Origin: Tieghemiomyces parasiticus
Lineage: Eukaryota; Kickxellomycota; Dimargaritomycetes; Dimargaritales; Dimargaritaceae
Assembly: GCA_027575765.1 (NCBI GenBank)
Contig: JANBPT010000200.1
Span: 1-57,319 of the forward strand
DNA length: 57,319 nucleotides
Direction: 5' to 3'
Shown here one piece after another: positions 44,272 to 54,679 of this stretch. The first letter of the stretch is position 1. Each line of letters begins with the position of its first letter. A program made the translations under genes and the position numbers. The notes under the pieces are model-generated. The model worked only from the letters and a program-made list of their open reading frames with translations. It did no database searches and had not been told where the DNA came from.

Positions 44272-47200
44272 ATGCTGGCCAGCAAACCCACCGACCCTAC
44301 AACCGGTCCTCCGGCACTTCTTCCCCTGAAGGACGAGCAAATCGCCCCGACATCCTACCACCGCTATTGGGAGGAGCTTTTGGCGGATATCTCCGTCAAT
44401 CCCAGCCTCCCTTTCGATCACCGCCGCCCAGAGGAGCCCAGGCAGCGAGTGGCTACTGAGGTAATCGACATGGTCCCTGCGCTAGTAGGCACTGCCGGTG
44501 TTGTCGCTTCTAATCAGAGTGTTTCGCTTATTAGTCTCTGGCTCACCGTGACCGCTGCCTATCTGATGCGTATTTGCCAGACTGCAGACCTGGTAGTGGG
44601 CCTGACTGGGTCCTCGCCAATCGGCGATTATGGCAATATCCTTCCAGTGCGGATTCGATGGGACAGTCTGGACCCTTTCTTTATACCTCTGATCAAGGGT
44701 GTTGATGGCCAGCTTCGCCGCTCCATGGCCAAGTTGGTCGTGCACGAGGACGTCTACGCCTCGATTCCACGACTACCTGGTGGCCACCAGTGGCACCCCG
44801 TGCGAGTGGGCGTATCCATCAACACCAACACAAGCGATATCGAGGGCTTTCCTTCGCTCCCGGGAAATGGGGTGTCCAGGTTTCACCACGATATTCTCTT
44901 CGCAATCGACTTGGTCAGCTCCCATCCGACGATGACACTCGCTTACAACCCCGAGCTTTTCGAGCCGCCCACAGTCCAGCGCCTGGGTGCCAACCTCCTG
45001 CATTTCTGCAAGGTGGTAATTAGTGATGGCACCCCCCCGTCGCATGCCCCCCTGGTCTGTCCCGCAGAGTCGCGACTGCTGCTGGAGCAGTTTGGCCGCA
45101 ACCCCTCCGCCACCTACGATCCGCTGGATCCGACCGCCGAAAACATCATCAGCGCCTTCCGGTCTGCGGTTCAAAAGTACCCCGATACTACAGCCCTTGA
45201 GTCCTCCTCGCACCAGTACACCTACACCAGCCTCAACGCCAAGATGGAGGGCCTGGCACGTGCCCTGTTCGAGTTAGGCGTCCGACCCGAAGACCGGGTG
45301 GCTGTCGTGGTTGAGAACTGCCCCACCACCGTGATCATCATGCTTGCCGTATGGCTTGTCCGCGCCGTCTACGTGCCCATTGCCGCAACTCTCCCTGCTG
45401 AGCGCCAGCATTACATGGCCCAAGCCGCTGGCTGCAAGCACGTGGTTGTCATGGCTGACACCCAAGCTATCTGGCCGGAGGCCCACCTGGGCAAGGACTT
45501 GATGGCTGGCTTGTCCGATCATCTTTCCCTGCCACCTCTCACCTACGAGTACCACCCCGATACCCCGGTCATCATCCTGTTCACCTCTGGGACAACCGGT
45601 TTACCCAAGGGCGTCTTGATCAAGTGCTCGGGGCTCTCCAACGAAATCCTGGCGCCGGAGACCTCGCTCTGCCCGTGGCCAGGCGCCAGGGTCCCACAAA
45701 TCATGTCAGTCACTTTTGGTGGATTCTTCATGAACACTTCAAGTACCTTGCGCCAGGGAGGAACGATCGTGTTCCCCGGTGAAGACCTGCTTTCAACCTT
45801 GGCAACCGTGGACACCGTCACCGCCACCCCCTCTTTGCTAGCTACCTTGGATCCCGAACTGTTCCCCAATATCAAAATGGTTAGCATCGGTGGGGAGGCG
45901 CTGCTTCCTGAGCTTGCCGACCGCTGGAGTCGCCGGGTCATCCTCCGCAATCTGTTTGGCCCAGCTGAGGCCACCATGGCCAATATTGTATCGACGGTTA
46001 CCTACGGTAGTAAGATTACGATTGGCCGCCCCGTCACCAACACCGAGTGCTACATTGTGGATGCCCATCACCAGCTGGTACCCATCGGCGTTACAGGGGA
46101 GATCTGCCTCGGAGGCGCTGGTGTCAGTGGCGGTTACGTGAACCGGCCGGAGCTCAACGACATCAAGTTTGTCCAGCTGCCGTTTGCCCCGGGTCGGGTG
46201 TACAAGACCGGCGACCACGGACGGTGGTTGCCCACCGGTGAGGTCGAGTACATCGGCCGCATCGATGACCAGGTCAAGATCCGCGGCCACCGCGTCGAGC
46301 TCGGCGAGATCTGTAGCACCTTGCTGCAGGCTCCGGGAGTCCAGGACGCCTGCGCGTTCGTTCACCAAGGCCGGCTGCTAGCCTTCGTGATCCCCGCGTC
46401 TCTTGATCCTACCAAACTAACCACAGCCCTTCGTGATACTTTACCCGAGTATATGGTCCCTAACGAGGTATTCTGTCTGGCCGATATCCCGCGCAACGTC
46501 AACGGCAAGGCCAACCGTGCCGAGTTAATTGCGTACTACACACAGCTGATTGAGTCGTCCAACATTTCTGTCGCTGCGGTCGAGTGGCAGCACCGTTCCT
46601 CCGTGGCGCAGGCCGTCGTCGAGGCAATAACGGTGGCCCTGCACCTGCCCTCTCACGCAATCACCCCTGACGAGTCTTTTATCCAGTTGGGTGGGGACTC
46701 GCTCTCCGCTATTAGATTCTCCGCCTTTCTACGGAAGGCGGGCATACACGCTCCCGTGTCCAGCATCTTCACGGCCCCCACTCTAGTTCAATTAGTCGTG
46801 GAGCTGGAGGCGGCGACGGACTCCACTGCCGCGCTTGAACCCTCACTCCCCTACCAGCCGTACTCGGTCCTGTCCCTTGAGCCGGCGGAGACTGAAGCCG
46901 TTCGACAGGCGGCGGCCCGGGCGGCCAGTGTTGAGCTGACCGACATCCGAGACATCCTGCCCGTGTCCAGCCTACAGTCCGGCTTCCTGATCAGCACGCT
47001 CAAGGACCCGACGGCCTACATGGTCCAGTCGGTCGTCGAGGTCAAGGGCGTCCTTGATGTCGAGCTATACCGCCGAAGTTGGGAACAGGTGGGGAGGCGC
47101 CACGAGGCCCTAAGGGCCAAGTTCGTCGTGGCCGACCCCTTCTCAGACCACTCGTTCCTGCAGCTGATCACGGCCCAGTGCGACTTTGAGTGGTCCTACC

Positions 47201-50200
47201 ACGCCACTGTCCCGGGTAACGCAGACGCGGTCTTATCCGAATACCTGGCGACCGACGGTCGGCGCGGATTCACTTTAGCTGGTCCCCTCCTCCGCCTTGC
47301 CTTATTTAGGGCCAGTCCCACCTCCCACCAGCTCTGCATCACCGCCCACCACGCCCTGCTGGATGCGTGGTCCACGAGTATCGTGCTGGCCGAGACATTG
47401 GAGGCGTACCACGGCGCCCCACACCAGGCCCGTGTCCAGTACCACGCCTTCTTTGAGCAAGTGGTCTCCCAGGATCGGACCAGCATGGCCCAGTTCTGGC
47501 GGTCCAACCTCGCAGACGCCAAACCCCAGCCCGCCATCCGCTTCCCAGTCCACTCCGATGGGCAGACCAGTGACATGCAGACCATCCGCTTCCGGTTCTC
47601 GCCCCAACTGGCCGCCATCCGCCACTATTGCCAGTCAGTGGGAGTCACCCTGAACTCCCTCCTTCGGGCCGTGTGGGCATTGACCTTGGCGCGCTACACC
47701 GGGTCTCACACTGAGGTCACCTTCGGTGTACTCACTTCCGGTCGTAGCCTGCCCGTCGAGGACATTGAAGGCATGGTTGGCATGTGCATCAACACCCTCC
47801 CTCTCCGCCTCCTAATCCCCGCCGGCGGTGAGTTTGACACTTTTTTGCGCCAGGTCAACCAGGCCTCGGGTGGCCTCATGGCCTACGAGCAGTGCAGCCT
47901 CGTCGACATCCTGCGCTGGACCCAGATTCCGGTGGACGCTCCGCTCTTCAGCACCCTTCTCGTGTACGACAACTTTAACGAGTACCGGCCGGCGGTGGCC
48001 AATCCCACGGTCGAGTACGGTGCTCAGACCAGTCACAACACGACCGATTACGCCTACGCTTTGCACTTCATCGATGAAGGCGACCAGCTCGCGGCTGATG
48101 TCCAGTTCCTGACGTCCCATTGCGACAGCTCGTACGCCCAACTCCTGTGTCAATTCATGGACCACTGCCTCCACACCGTCACCACCCAGAGCGCCGTTAG
48201 TCTACGCGACCTGGCCGTGCTCCCCGAGGCCGAACAGGGGCTCATTGCCCGCTGGTCAGCCGGCCCCACCGTCGACTTCCCGCAGAAGGACTGGAGGGTC
48301 CACCAGTTCTTCACCCAGCACCTCGCTACGCAGCCCGACGCCATCGCCTTGGAATCCGCCACTGACCGGTTCACCTACGCCGAGGTGTACCGCCGGGCCT
48401 GCGCTATCGCCGCCACGCTTCGCGACCGAGGTTTCCTTACGGGCGACATGGCCGTTCTCTTCTTCGCCCGCTGCCCTGATTTCGTCTTCAGCTACCTGGC
48501 GGTATCTCTCTTGGGCGGCGTGTGCGTGCCTATGGACATCAAGAACGCATCTGCGCGGATCGTTTACATGCTCGACCTCGTCGGCAACCCATGGGTCCTC
48601 ACAACCTCGCCCCAACAAGCCTTTCTGGTTGCCCAAGGGGCGTCCCCGAGTCGGATGCTTCTGACCAATCTGGTCGCCCTGTCGGAGGAATGCGATGACA
48701 CACCCCTCGAGCCCCTCCCACCGTCTTCGGACGCCCTCGTTTACCTCGTGTTCACTTCGGGTACGACCGGCCGGCCCAAAGGTGTGAAGGTGTCCAACCG
48801 TTCCCTCACCAATCTCATTCTGGCAGCCAGCGACAGGTTCCAACTACCGTCTGACTGTCGTTGGCTTCAGACCATCAACGTTGCCTTTGACGCCGTTCAC
48901 GTTGAAATATTATGTACCTTCCATGCAGGCGGTACTCTGGTTCTTCACGACGGTAATCTACTGGACGACCTGCGTCGCGTGGACAGCTGCTCCCTTGTCT
49001 CCTCCCTCCTGGCCGCGGTCGATGCCGACAGCTATCCAAACCTTACCCATATTGCCACCGGTGGCGACACCCTGCCCCCAGCTGTCGCCAAGAAATGGTC
49101 GTCTACCTCGCGCCTGCATAATATGTACGGTCCTAGCGAAGTTACCGTTGCCAGTCACACCAAGTCGATCTTCCCAGGGGACACGGTGACGATCGGAACT
49201 CCCCTACCGAACACCCAGTGCCACATTCTCGACGACCAGCTTCGTCCTGTGCCGATTGGCCAGCCCGGCGAGATTTGCATTTGCGGTGAAGGGGTGGCGG
49301 AAGGGTATTTGAAGCAGCCCGACCTGACTGCGAAGGCCTTCATCCCTAATCCGTTCGGCCCTGGTCGCCTGTACCGTACCGGCGACCTGGGCTGCTGGCT
49401 GGCGAATGGGGAGGTGCAGGTGTTGGGACGCAAGGACTTTCAGATCAAGCTACGGGGGTTCCGCATCGAACTGGGCGAGATCGAGAGCACCTGTCAGGCC
49501 TACCCGGGTATTGTTAAGGCGGTGGCTCTGGTCAAGGAGAATCGTCTGGTAGGGTACGTTACGCCTGGTACCGTAGATAATGCGGGGCTTCTACAGTTTA
49601 TCGCTGCCAGATTGCCGCACTATATGGTGCCTGAGGTGATCGTCCCCTTGGATACTCTGCCGTGGACCGCCATTGGTAAGGTTGACCGTAAGATATTGCA
49701 GGCCATACCGTTGCCCGAGGATCAGGATGTGGATGACTCTGACAACTTGCCTGTGTCCGAGACGTTTGCCATCCTACGCCGGGCCCTTGCCGAGATCCTC
49801 GACGTTGACCCTACCCGGGTAACGCCCTCGGCCTCTTTCCTGCGCCTGGGTGGCGACTCCATCACGGCCATCCAGTTCTCCTCGCGCTGTAAGAGGTACG
49901 GCCTGAACCTCACGGTGGCCGACATACTGAGATATCCAATTATGGCAACTCTGGAACAGTGCGCTGAATTGATCGTGGATCAGGCCGATGCCGAACACGT
50001 GATGAGTCCCTCTGGCCCCGTTCCCTTCACTGCTATCGAGATCCAGGCCGCCCCTAGCTTGACCCACGTGAGCCATTTCAACCAGTCCTTCCTTGTTCAG
50101 TGTCGCCTCCCTCTGACTCTACCAATGATCTGCGCGGCTGTCCGTAGCCTAGTGGTTCACCACGACGTTCTTCGCCTGCGCCTCACCAACGTGGACGGCA

Positions 50201-52764
50201 AATGGTGTAAGGAGGTTCTGCCATTGCCTGAGGACCCCAGCACCGAGGACTTCCTGGCTCGCTTTGCCTCGGTCACCGAGGAAAGCTTACGGCTTGATGA
50301 CTACGAGGGGTGGGTTCTCCGCACGCAGCAGTCCATTAACGTCGAGCGTGGCCCCATCATGGCTTGCGCCTTGCTTTCGGTGGGGGGGAACCAGCTGGTC
50401 TACCTTACCGTCCATCACTTAGCCGTTGATTTCGTGTCTTGGCGCATTCTATTCGAGGACCTCGAAACCCTTTTGACCGGCGGGACTCTGCCCCAAAAGA
50501 CTCTACCTTTCCGTGAGTGGTCCACCCTGGTCAATGAGTACGCCCAGACCCTGTCGGACGATATATGGCCAAACCACGGCGAGACCGCCATCGTCCCCAT
50601 TGAGCACGACCCCCCTTCCCGTGCCCCTGTCACTTACCGGTCCGTCAAGTCAGTCCAGCAGGCATTGGGGTTGGAACTGTCTCAGCTCTTGTACGGACAG
50701 GCTGCCGCCCAAGCCGACGCCTCGCCAGAGGAGTTCATGGTGGCCTCCCTAATCATGGCTCTGACCGAACACTTTAATATTGCCTCGTTAGAAATTGATA
50801 TGGAGGGCCACGGCCGTAGGCCCTGGAGCACCACTATTGACATATCGCGTACTTTAGGCTGGTTCACCTCCATATACCCCGTCACGTTCCACACTGGCCA
50901 GGCCGAACATTACGCATCATATCCGCCGGCCCTGCGCCCCCTAGCCCACGTTAAACAGCGCCTGCGTTCCGTGCCTAGCAATGGGTTCCCTTATAGTCTG
51001 CTTAAATACCTCAAGGGCAGCGTGGGCACTCTGAGAGCTGGCACGACCAATCCGCCGCCAACGACGGGCGTGATTTTTAATTACACCGGTCGCTTTGAGC
51101 AACTGACGGCTAAGGACGCCTTCTGGAAACAAACGCGCGCGACTGATTGCTGGTCCCACAACTTCAGTTTGGATGAACCCATGGGGCACGCTCTGAGTAC
51201 GTCCGGCATTTACGACGCCGAGATGGGCCTCATTCTGGATATCGAGTTTTCGATGCTACTGCACAACGTAGAAACGATCCAAGCGGTGACTTCCCTCTGG
51301 GGAATCCACCTGACCAGCTTGATACAGGCAGCCGTCGCCACCTTTGCGCCGTGCCGTACACCGAGCGATTTCCCCCTAAGCGGTCTCTCTGAGTCGGCCT
51401 TTGGTGACTTCACCGTCAAGGCCCTACCGCAGCTCGGTATGGACCTGCTGGAGGTGGAGGATATCTACCCTTGTCTGCCAATCCAAGAAGGGATGCTGCT
51501 GGCCACTCTCAAGGATCCCGCAGCATACATGGTGCAGTCAACTTACGATATCCACGGGCCATTAGATCAGCGGCGTCTGCAAGCAGCTTGGGAGACTACG
51601 TTCCAGCACCATGCCACCTTTCGCACCCGCTTCCTTCTTGGGGTAGCGGAAACCGCGCATCCGCATCTACAGCTTGTCTCTAGGCGCACGGATATGCGCT
51701 GGACCGTGGCTGACTGGTCGTCAGTTGACACTGCCCGTGCAGAGACAGAGTTTATGCGCACCGAACGCGAGGAAGGATTCAGCCTCGACCGACCTCTGGT
51801 CCGTTTCGGCCTCTTCCGCACTGGACCCGAGCGACACCGCCTGGTCATGTCGATCCACCATGCCATTATTGACGGCTGGTCTGTCGGCATCTATATCCAA
51901 AGCCTCCTCCGCAACTATAAGGGGCTTGGGCCCCAACCAGCGGGTCGCCTTCGCGACTTGGTCAGTTATATTCATAGTCAGGACCCCGTAATAGCCGAAC
52001 GGTACTGGACCGCGTACTTCGACGGCGTTGAACAGCCAAGTCTCCTCGCCGAGTCCCACTACGTCGCAGACCCCACCATCCTTTCAACCGACATAAACTA
52101 TTATGGTTGGATTGACCGCGTACTCGACTCTACTAGTGACCTATTCGACTTCACCATGTCTCAGGGCATCACCCTATCCACGCTTCTGCGTGCTGCCATG
52201 GGCATAGTCCTGCACCGCTATACGGGTTTGTCTGACCCCATATTTGGTGCCATCGTCTCCGGCCGCAACATCCCTGTTCCAAAAGTCAAGTCTATCGTAG
52301 GTACCTGTATCAATACTATCCCTTGCCGCGTTAGGCTCTCTGGGCAAACCACGGTTGGCGGACTACTTCAGGCAGTCCACGCAGATGGCACGGCCTCCTA
52401 TGCCTTGGAACACTGCCGCGTGACCGATATCCACCGGTGGAGCGGTTTGAGTACCGAGCAACCTCTCTTCAACGTCCACTTTGTTTACGAAAACTATCCG
52501 ACAACACAAGCCGATCTCGACCTACCTATTGAGTTACAACCCGTGAATTCCCGTGACCCCATGGACGTACCCTTGACCATTCTGGCCGCGATGAGCGGTA
52601 ACGCCATTAGCTTACGGGCCTCCTTCCTGGCACATTCCTTCAGCCACGCCTTTGTCGATCGATTCCTCGACCACCTGTCTAATGTAATCCACAGCCTGGC
52701 TGCACGGAGTACTAATGAATCGGTCCATACCGTGAACATGCTGTCGACCGGTGAAGAAGACTAG
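44272..52764 (+). CDS. Nonribosomal peptide synthetase, (partial C)-A-T-C-A-T-E-C, 2830 aa
   Basis: Single uninterrupted frame. Residues 1-265 are only the C-terminal lobe of a condensation domain (no HHxxxD). A1 (about 285-770): FTSGTTGLPKG near 436-446, TGEICLGGAG, YKTGDHGRW, a GRIDDQVKIRGHRVELGE block and NGKANR. T1: LGGDSL with carrier Ser810. C1 (about 890-1320): HHALLDAWS from 1026. A2 (about 1340-1810): FTSGTTGRPKG (1494-1504), MYGPSE, YRTGDLG and IGKVDRK. T2: carrier Ser1863. E (about 1905-2350): HHLAVDFVSW from 2048, EGHGR (2178-2182) and LGWFTSIYPV. C2 (about 2390-2820): HHAIIDGWS from 2529. As written it would load two units and epimerise the second. A1 has Gly-Gly where GrsA Asp235 lies (483-484), so a normal alpha-amino acid is unlikely. 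A2 keeps FDA. The stop at 52762 cuts the line off before a further A-T, whose remains follow. No thioesterase, reductase or tailoring gene is nearby. The start has a good context (accaacATG). Confidence 0.9.
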   Translation: MLASKPTDPTTGPPALLPLKDEQIAPTSYHRYWEELLADISVNPSLPFDHRRPEEPRQRVATEVIDMVPALVGTAGVVASNQSVSLISLWLTVTAAYLMRICQTADLVVGLTGSSPIGDYGNILPVRIRWDSLDPFFIPLIKGVDGQLRRSMAKLVVHEDVYASIPRLPGGHQWHPVRVGVSINTNTSDIEGFPSLPGNGVSRFHHDILFAIDLVSSHPTMTLAYNPELFEPPTVQRLGANLLHFCKVVISDGTPPSHAPLVCPAESRLLLEQFGRNPSATYDPLDPTAENIISAFRSAVQKYPDTTALESSSHQYTYTSLNAKMEGLARALFELGVRPEDRVAVVVENCPTTVIIMLAVWLVRAVYVPIAATLPAERQHYMAQAAGCKHVVVMADTQAIWPEAHLGKDLMAGLSDHLSLPPLTYEYHPDTPVIILFTSGTTGLPKGVLIKCSGLSNEILAPETSLCPWPGARVPQIMSVTFGGFFMNTSSTLRQGGTIVFPGEDLLSTLATVDTVTATPSLLATLDPELFPNIKMVSIGGEALLPELADRWSRRVILRNLFGPAEATMANIVSTVTYGSKITIGRPVTNTECYIVDAHHQLVPIGVTGEICLGGAGVSGGYVNRPELNDIKFVQLPFAPGRVYKTGDHGRWLPTGEVEYIGRIDDQVKIRGHRVELGEICSTLLQAPGVQDACAFVHQGRLLAFVIPASLDPTKLTTALRDTLPEYMVPNEVFCLADIPRNVNGKANRAELIAYYTQLIESSNISVAAVEWQHRSSVAQAVVEAITVALHLPSHAITPDESFIQLGGDSLSAIRFSAFLRKAGIHAPVSSIFTAPTLVQLVVELEAATDSTAALEPSLPYQPYSVLSLEPAETEAVRQAAARAASVELTDIRDILPVSSLQSGFLISTLKDPTAYMVQSVVEVKGVLDVELYRRSWEQVGRRHEALRAKFVVADPFSDHSFLQLITAQCDFEWSYHATVPGNADAVLSEYLATDGRRGFTLAGPLLRLALFRASPTSHQLCITAHHALLDAWSTSIVLAETLEAYHGAPHQARVQYHAFFEQVVSQDRTSMAQFWRSNLADAKPQPAIRFPVHSDGQTSDMQTIRFRFSPQLAAIRHYCQSVGVTLNSLLRAVWALTLARYTGSHTEVTFGVLTSGRSLPVEDIEGMVGMCINTLPLRLLIPAGGEFDTFLRQVNQASGGLMAYEQCSLVDILRWTQIPVDAPLFSTLLVYDNFNEYRPAVANPTVEYGAQTSHNTTDYAYALHFIDEGDQLAADVQFLTSHCDSSYAQLLCQFMDHCLHTVTTQSAVSLRDLAVLPEAEQGLIARWSAGPTVDFPQKDWRVHQFFTQHLATQPDAIALESATDRFTYAEVYRRACAIAATLRDRGFLTGDMAVLFFARCPDFVFSYLAVSLLGGVCVPMDIKNASARIVYMLDLVGNPWVLTTSPQQAFLVAQGASPSRMLLTNLVALSEECDDTPLEPLPPSSDALVYLVFTSGTTGRPKGVKVSNRSLTNLILAASDRFQLPSDCRWLQTINVAFDAVHVEILCTFHAGGTLVLHDGNLLDDLRRVDSCSLVSSLLAAVDADSYPNLTHIATGGDTLPPAVAKKWSSTSRLHNMYGPSEVTVASHTKSIFPGDTVTIGTPLPNTQCHILDDQLRPVPIGQPGEICICGEGVAEGYLKQPDLTAKAFIPNPFGPGRLYRTGDLGCWLANGEVQVLGRKDFQIKLRGFRIELGEIESTCQAYPGIVKAVALVKENRLVGYVTPGTVDNAGLLQFIAARLPHYMVPEVIVPLDTLPWTAIGKVDRKILQAIPLPEDQDVDDSDNLPVSETFAILRRALAEILDVDPTRVTPSASFLRLGGDSITAIQFSSRCKRYGLNLTVADILRYPIMATLEQCAELIVDQADAEHVMSPSGPVPFTAIEIQAAPSLTHVSHFNQSFLVQCRLPLTLPMICAAVRSLVVHHDVLRLRLTNVDGKWCKEVLPLPEDPSTEDFLARFASVTEESLRLDDYEGWVLRTQQSINVERGPIMACALLSVGGNQLVYLTVHHLAVDFVSWRILFEDLETLLTGGTLPQKTLPFREWSTLVNEYAQTLSDDIWPNHGETAIVPIEHDPPSRAPVTYRSVKSVQQALGLELSQLLYGQAAAQADASPEEFMVASLIMALTEHFNIASLEIDMEGHGRRPWSTTIDISRTLGWFTSIYPVTFHTGQAEHYASYPPALRPLAHVKQRLRSVPSNGFPYSLLKYLKGSVGTLRAGTTNPPPTTGVIFNYTGRFEQLTAKDAFWKQTRATDCWSHNFSLDEPMGHALSTSGIYDAEMGLILDIEFSMLLHNVETIQAVTSLWGIHLTSLIQAAVATFAPCRTPSDFPLSGLSESAFGDFTVKALPQLGMDLLEVEDIYPCLPIQEGMLLATLKDPAAYMVQSTYDIHGPLDQRRLQAAWETTFQHHATFRTRFLLGVAETAHPHLQLVSRRTDMRWTVADWSSVDTARAETEFMRTEREEGFSLDRPLVRFGLFRTGPERHRLVMSIHHAIIDGWSVGIYIQSLLRNYKGLGPQPAGRLRDLVSYIHSQDPVIAERYWTAYFDGVEQPSLLAESHYVADPTILSTDINYYGWIDRVLDSTSDLFDFTMSQGITLSTLLRAAMGIVLHRYTGLSDPIFGAIVSGRNIPVPKVKSIVGTCINTIPCRVRLSGQTTVGGLLQAVHADGTASYALEHCRVTDIHRWSGLSTEQPLFNVHFVYENYPTTQADLDLPIELQPVNSRDPMDVPLTILAAMSGNAISLRASFLAHSFSHAFVDRFLDHLSNVIHSLAARSTNESVHTVNMLSTGEED

Positions 52765-54506
52765 CTGACCAACATTGGGCCCATAATCACCAGACGTTGG
52801 CCCACGCCCAACCGGCTTGCCAGCAGTTCCTGGCCCGTGTCAATACGAGTCCTGATCATATCGCCGTTCAAGATGGTGACTTGCAGCTCAGCTCTGTCAG
52901 GTCGCTGGACGCCTCACCCACGAGCTACAGCAGGCCTGCGCCTGTGGACCGGACCGGATGATCGGCGTCCTGGCCGATAATTCCGTGAAACTCATTGTGG
53001 GCCAGTTTGCCGCGTGGATGACCGGTTTGGCTTTCGTGGCCATTGCCCCGGACTACCCGGCCGAGCGCCAGCTATTAATCCTGGCCGATGCCGCCTGTGT
53101 GGCGGTCGTCGGAGCATCCGCCAACCTGGCCTGCCTCGGCGTGAACCCCCGCATCCCCCAGCTGGTAGTTGACGTAGAAAGCCACCCGGCCAACACCTCT
53201 GCCGCACGGGTTGGCCGGGCTGATGTCGATCCGAGCAGTTTGGCCTACGTGATCTACACCTCGGGCTCGACGGGCCAGCCCAAGGGTGTCATGATTGAGC
53301 ATTCAGGTCTAGCCCACTACCTCGCCGGTTTCCACGAGGTGACCACAGTCACCCCAACGTCCGTGGTACCCACCCTACTGGTCCCGACCTTTGACGTGTC
53401 CGTCTCGGAGATCTGGACCACCCTCACCAGCGGTGGCACCGTGGCCATCGCCCGCCCTGGCCACCCGGGCCGGCTTCACGCCGTCCCTCCTGGCCCTCTT
53501 CGAGCCGGCTGACTATCCTAACCTGGCGAGTGTCCTGGTGATTGGTGAGGCCTGTCCGGCTTCCCTTGTGGACAAGTGGGCCCCGTACGCCGAGTTCATT
53601 AACCTGTACGGCCCCGCCGAGGTCACCATCGCCAGCTACCACGCCAAGCTCAAGGTCGGTGACCCCGTGGCCATCGGCCGGCTCATGCCAAACGCCGTGG
53701 TCCTGATTCTGAATGAACACCGGCGTCTGGCTCCCATCGGTGTCACCGGGCACCTCTACCTGGGTGGCAAAGGGCTGGCCCGCGGCTACCTGAACCGCCC
53801 CGACTTGACCGTGGAAAGGTTTATCACGTGGCCCGGCACCGGCGAACGCCTGTACCAGAGCGGCGACCTGGCCCGCTGGCTGCCCGACGGCCAACTCGAG
53901 TGCCTGGGCCGTATCGACCACCAAGTCAAGGTGCGCGGCTTCCGTGTTGAACTGGGGGAGGTAGAAGCCGCCATGGAGTCCCACCTGGTGGTCAACCAGG
54001 CCTGCATCCTGGTCCAAGAGACGCACCTGGTCGGCTACTTGGTCACGGAGGGCCCCCATACCCACCAGAGCATCTTGGACCACGTCCGTGCCAGTCAGCC
54101 TAACTGTATGGTGCTTAGCGCACTGGTCGACGTTGATGAGTTTCCCCGTAGCCGCACAGGTAAAATCGACCGCAAGGCCCTTCCACCGTACGACTTTAGC
54201 TGCAGCACCCATGGCTATAGCGACTAGGGCAACTGCTCGCCCGAGGAAAGGAAGCTAGTAGGTATCGTGGCCAATTGTTTACGTCTTGACTTGGATGCAG
54301 TGTCACTCGACGCCACTCTTTACCAACTGGGTGGCAACTCTCTGTCCGCCATCCAGATAACGGCACAGTGCCAACGTAGCGGACTGGGCTTGCAACTGGT
54401 CGACCTCAATCGCAATACGACCCTCCGTCGGGCTGCCCAACTAGCCATGGTCATAGATGATACCAGTACTGCGACAGGTGGGCAGGGACAGACGGAACTT
54501 GTATAA
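52765..54506 (+). pseudogene. Broken A-T module continuing the NRPS
   Basis: Directly after the NRPS stop the sequence encodes the next adenylation and carrier domains in shifting frames. About 52785-52900 reads NHQTLAHAQPACQQFLARVN, then TSPDHIAVQDGDLQL, in one frame. 52910-53460 continues in a second frame with RLTHELQQ, VLADNSVK and YTSGSTGQPKG. From about 53470 to 54227 the frame changes again: NLYGPAEVT, YLGGKGLARGYLNRP, YQSGDLARW, GRIDHQVKVRGFRVELGE and RTGKIDRKALPP. About ten residues usually found between the A4-A5 motifs are missing at the second shift, so a small deletion is likely. An in-frame TAG at 54225 then interrupts the linker before a carrier domain (YQLGGNSLSAIQ, 54327-54362). 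Its specificity segment is FDVSVSE, so the ancestral A3 kept the amino-group Asp. Confidence 0.85.
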
Positions 54507-54679
54507 CTCCCCCTAGCGCAGGGCTGTTTTCACTTCTTGTTACTGGTCAGCCTCAACCAAATAACCGTGGTTGGCCTGAATAAATCATGCCACCGCTTTA
54601 CTGAAGAGATGTGGCAGCAAGCCGGGGAACGCCCCATCCAACCCCACTCCACGCCCCAGGCTGTATTCCACAGGGATGA

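Noticed and set aside
48256..48843. Long antisense frames inside the NRPS, UBA2 and pepsin-like genes
   Set aside because: They mirror the codon bias of the sense gene, lack motifs and overlap fully with well-supported coding sequence.
52765..54506. Introns as the explanation for the broken A-T region after the NRPS stop
   Set aside because: The frame shifts fall inside contiguous, well-conserved motifs where there is no room or donor/acceptor pair for an intron. The TAG at 54225 sits in otherwise in-frame sequence.
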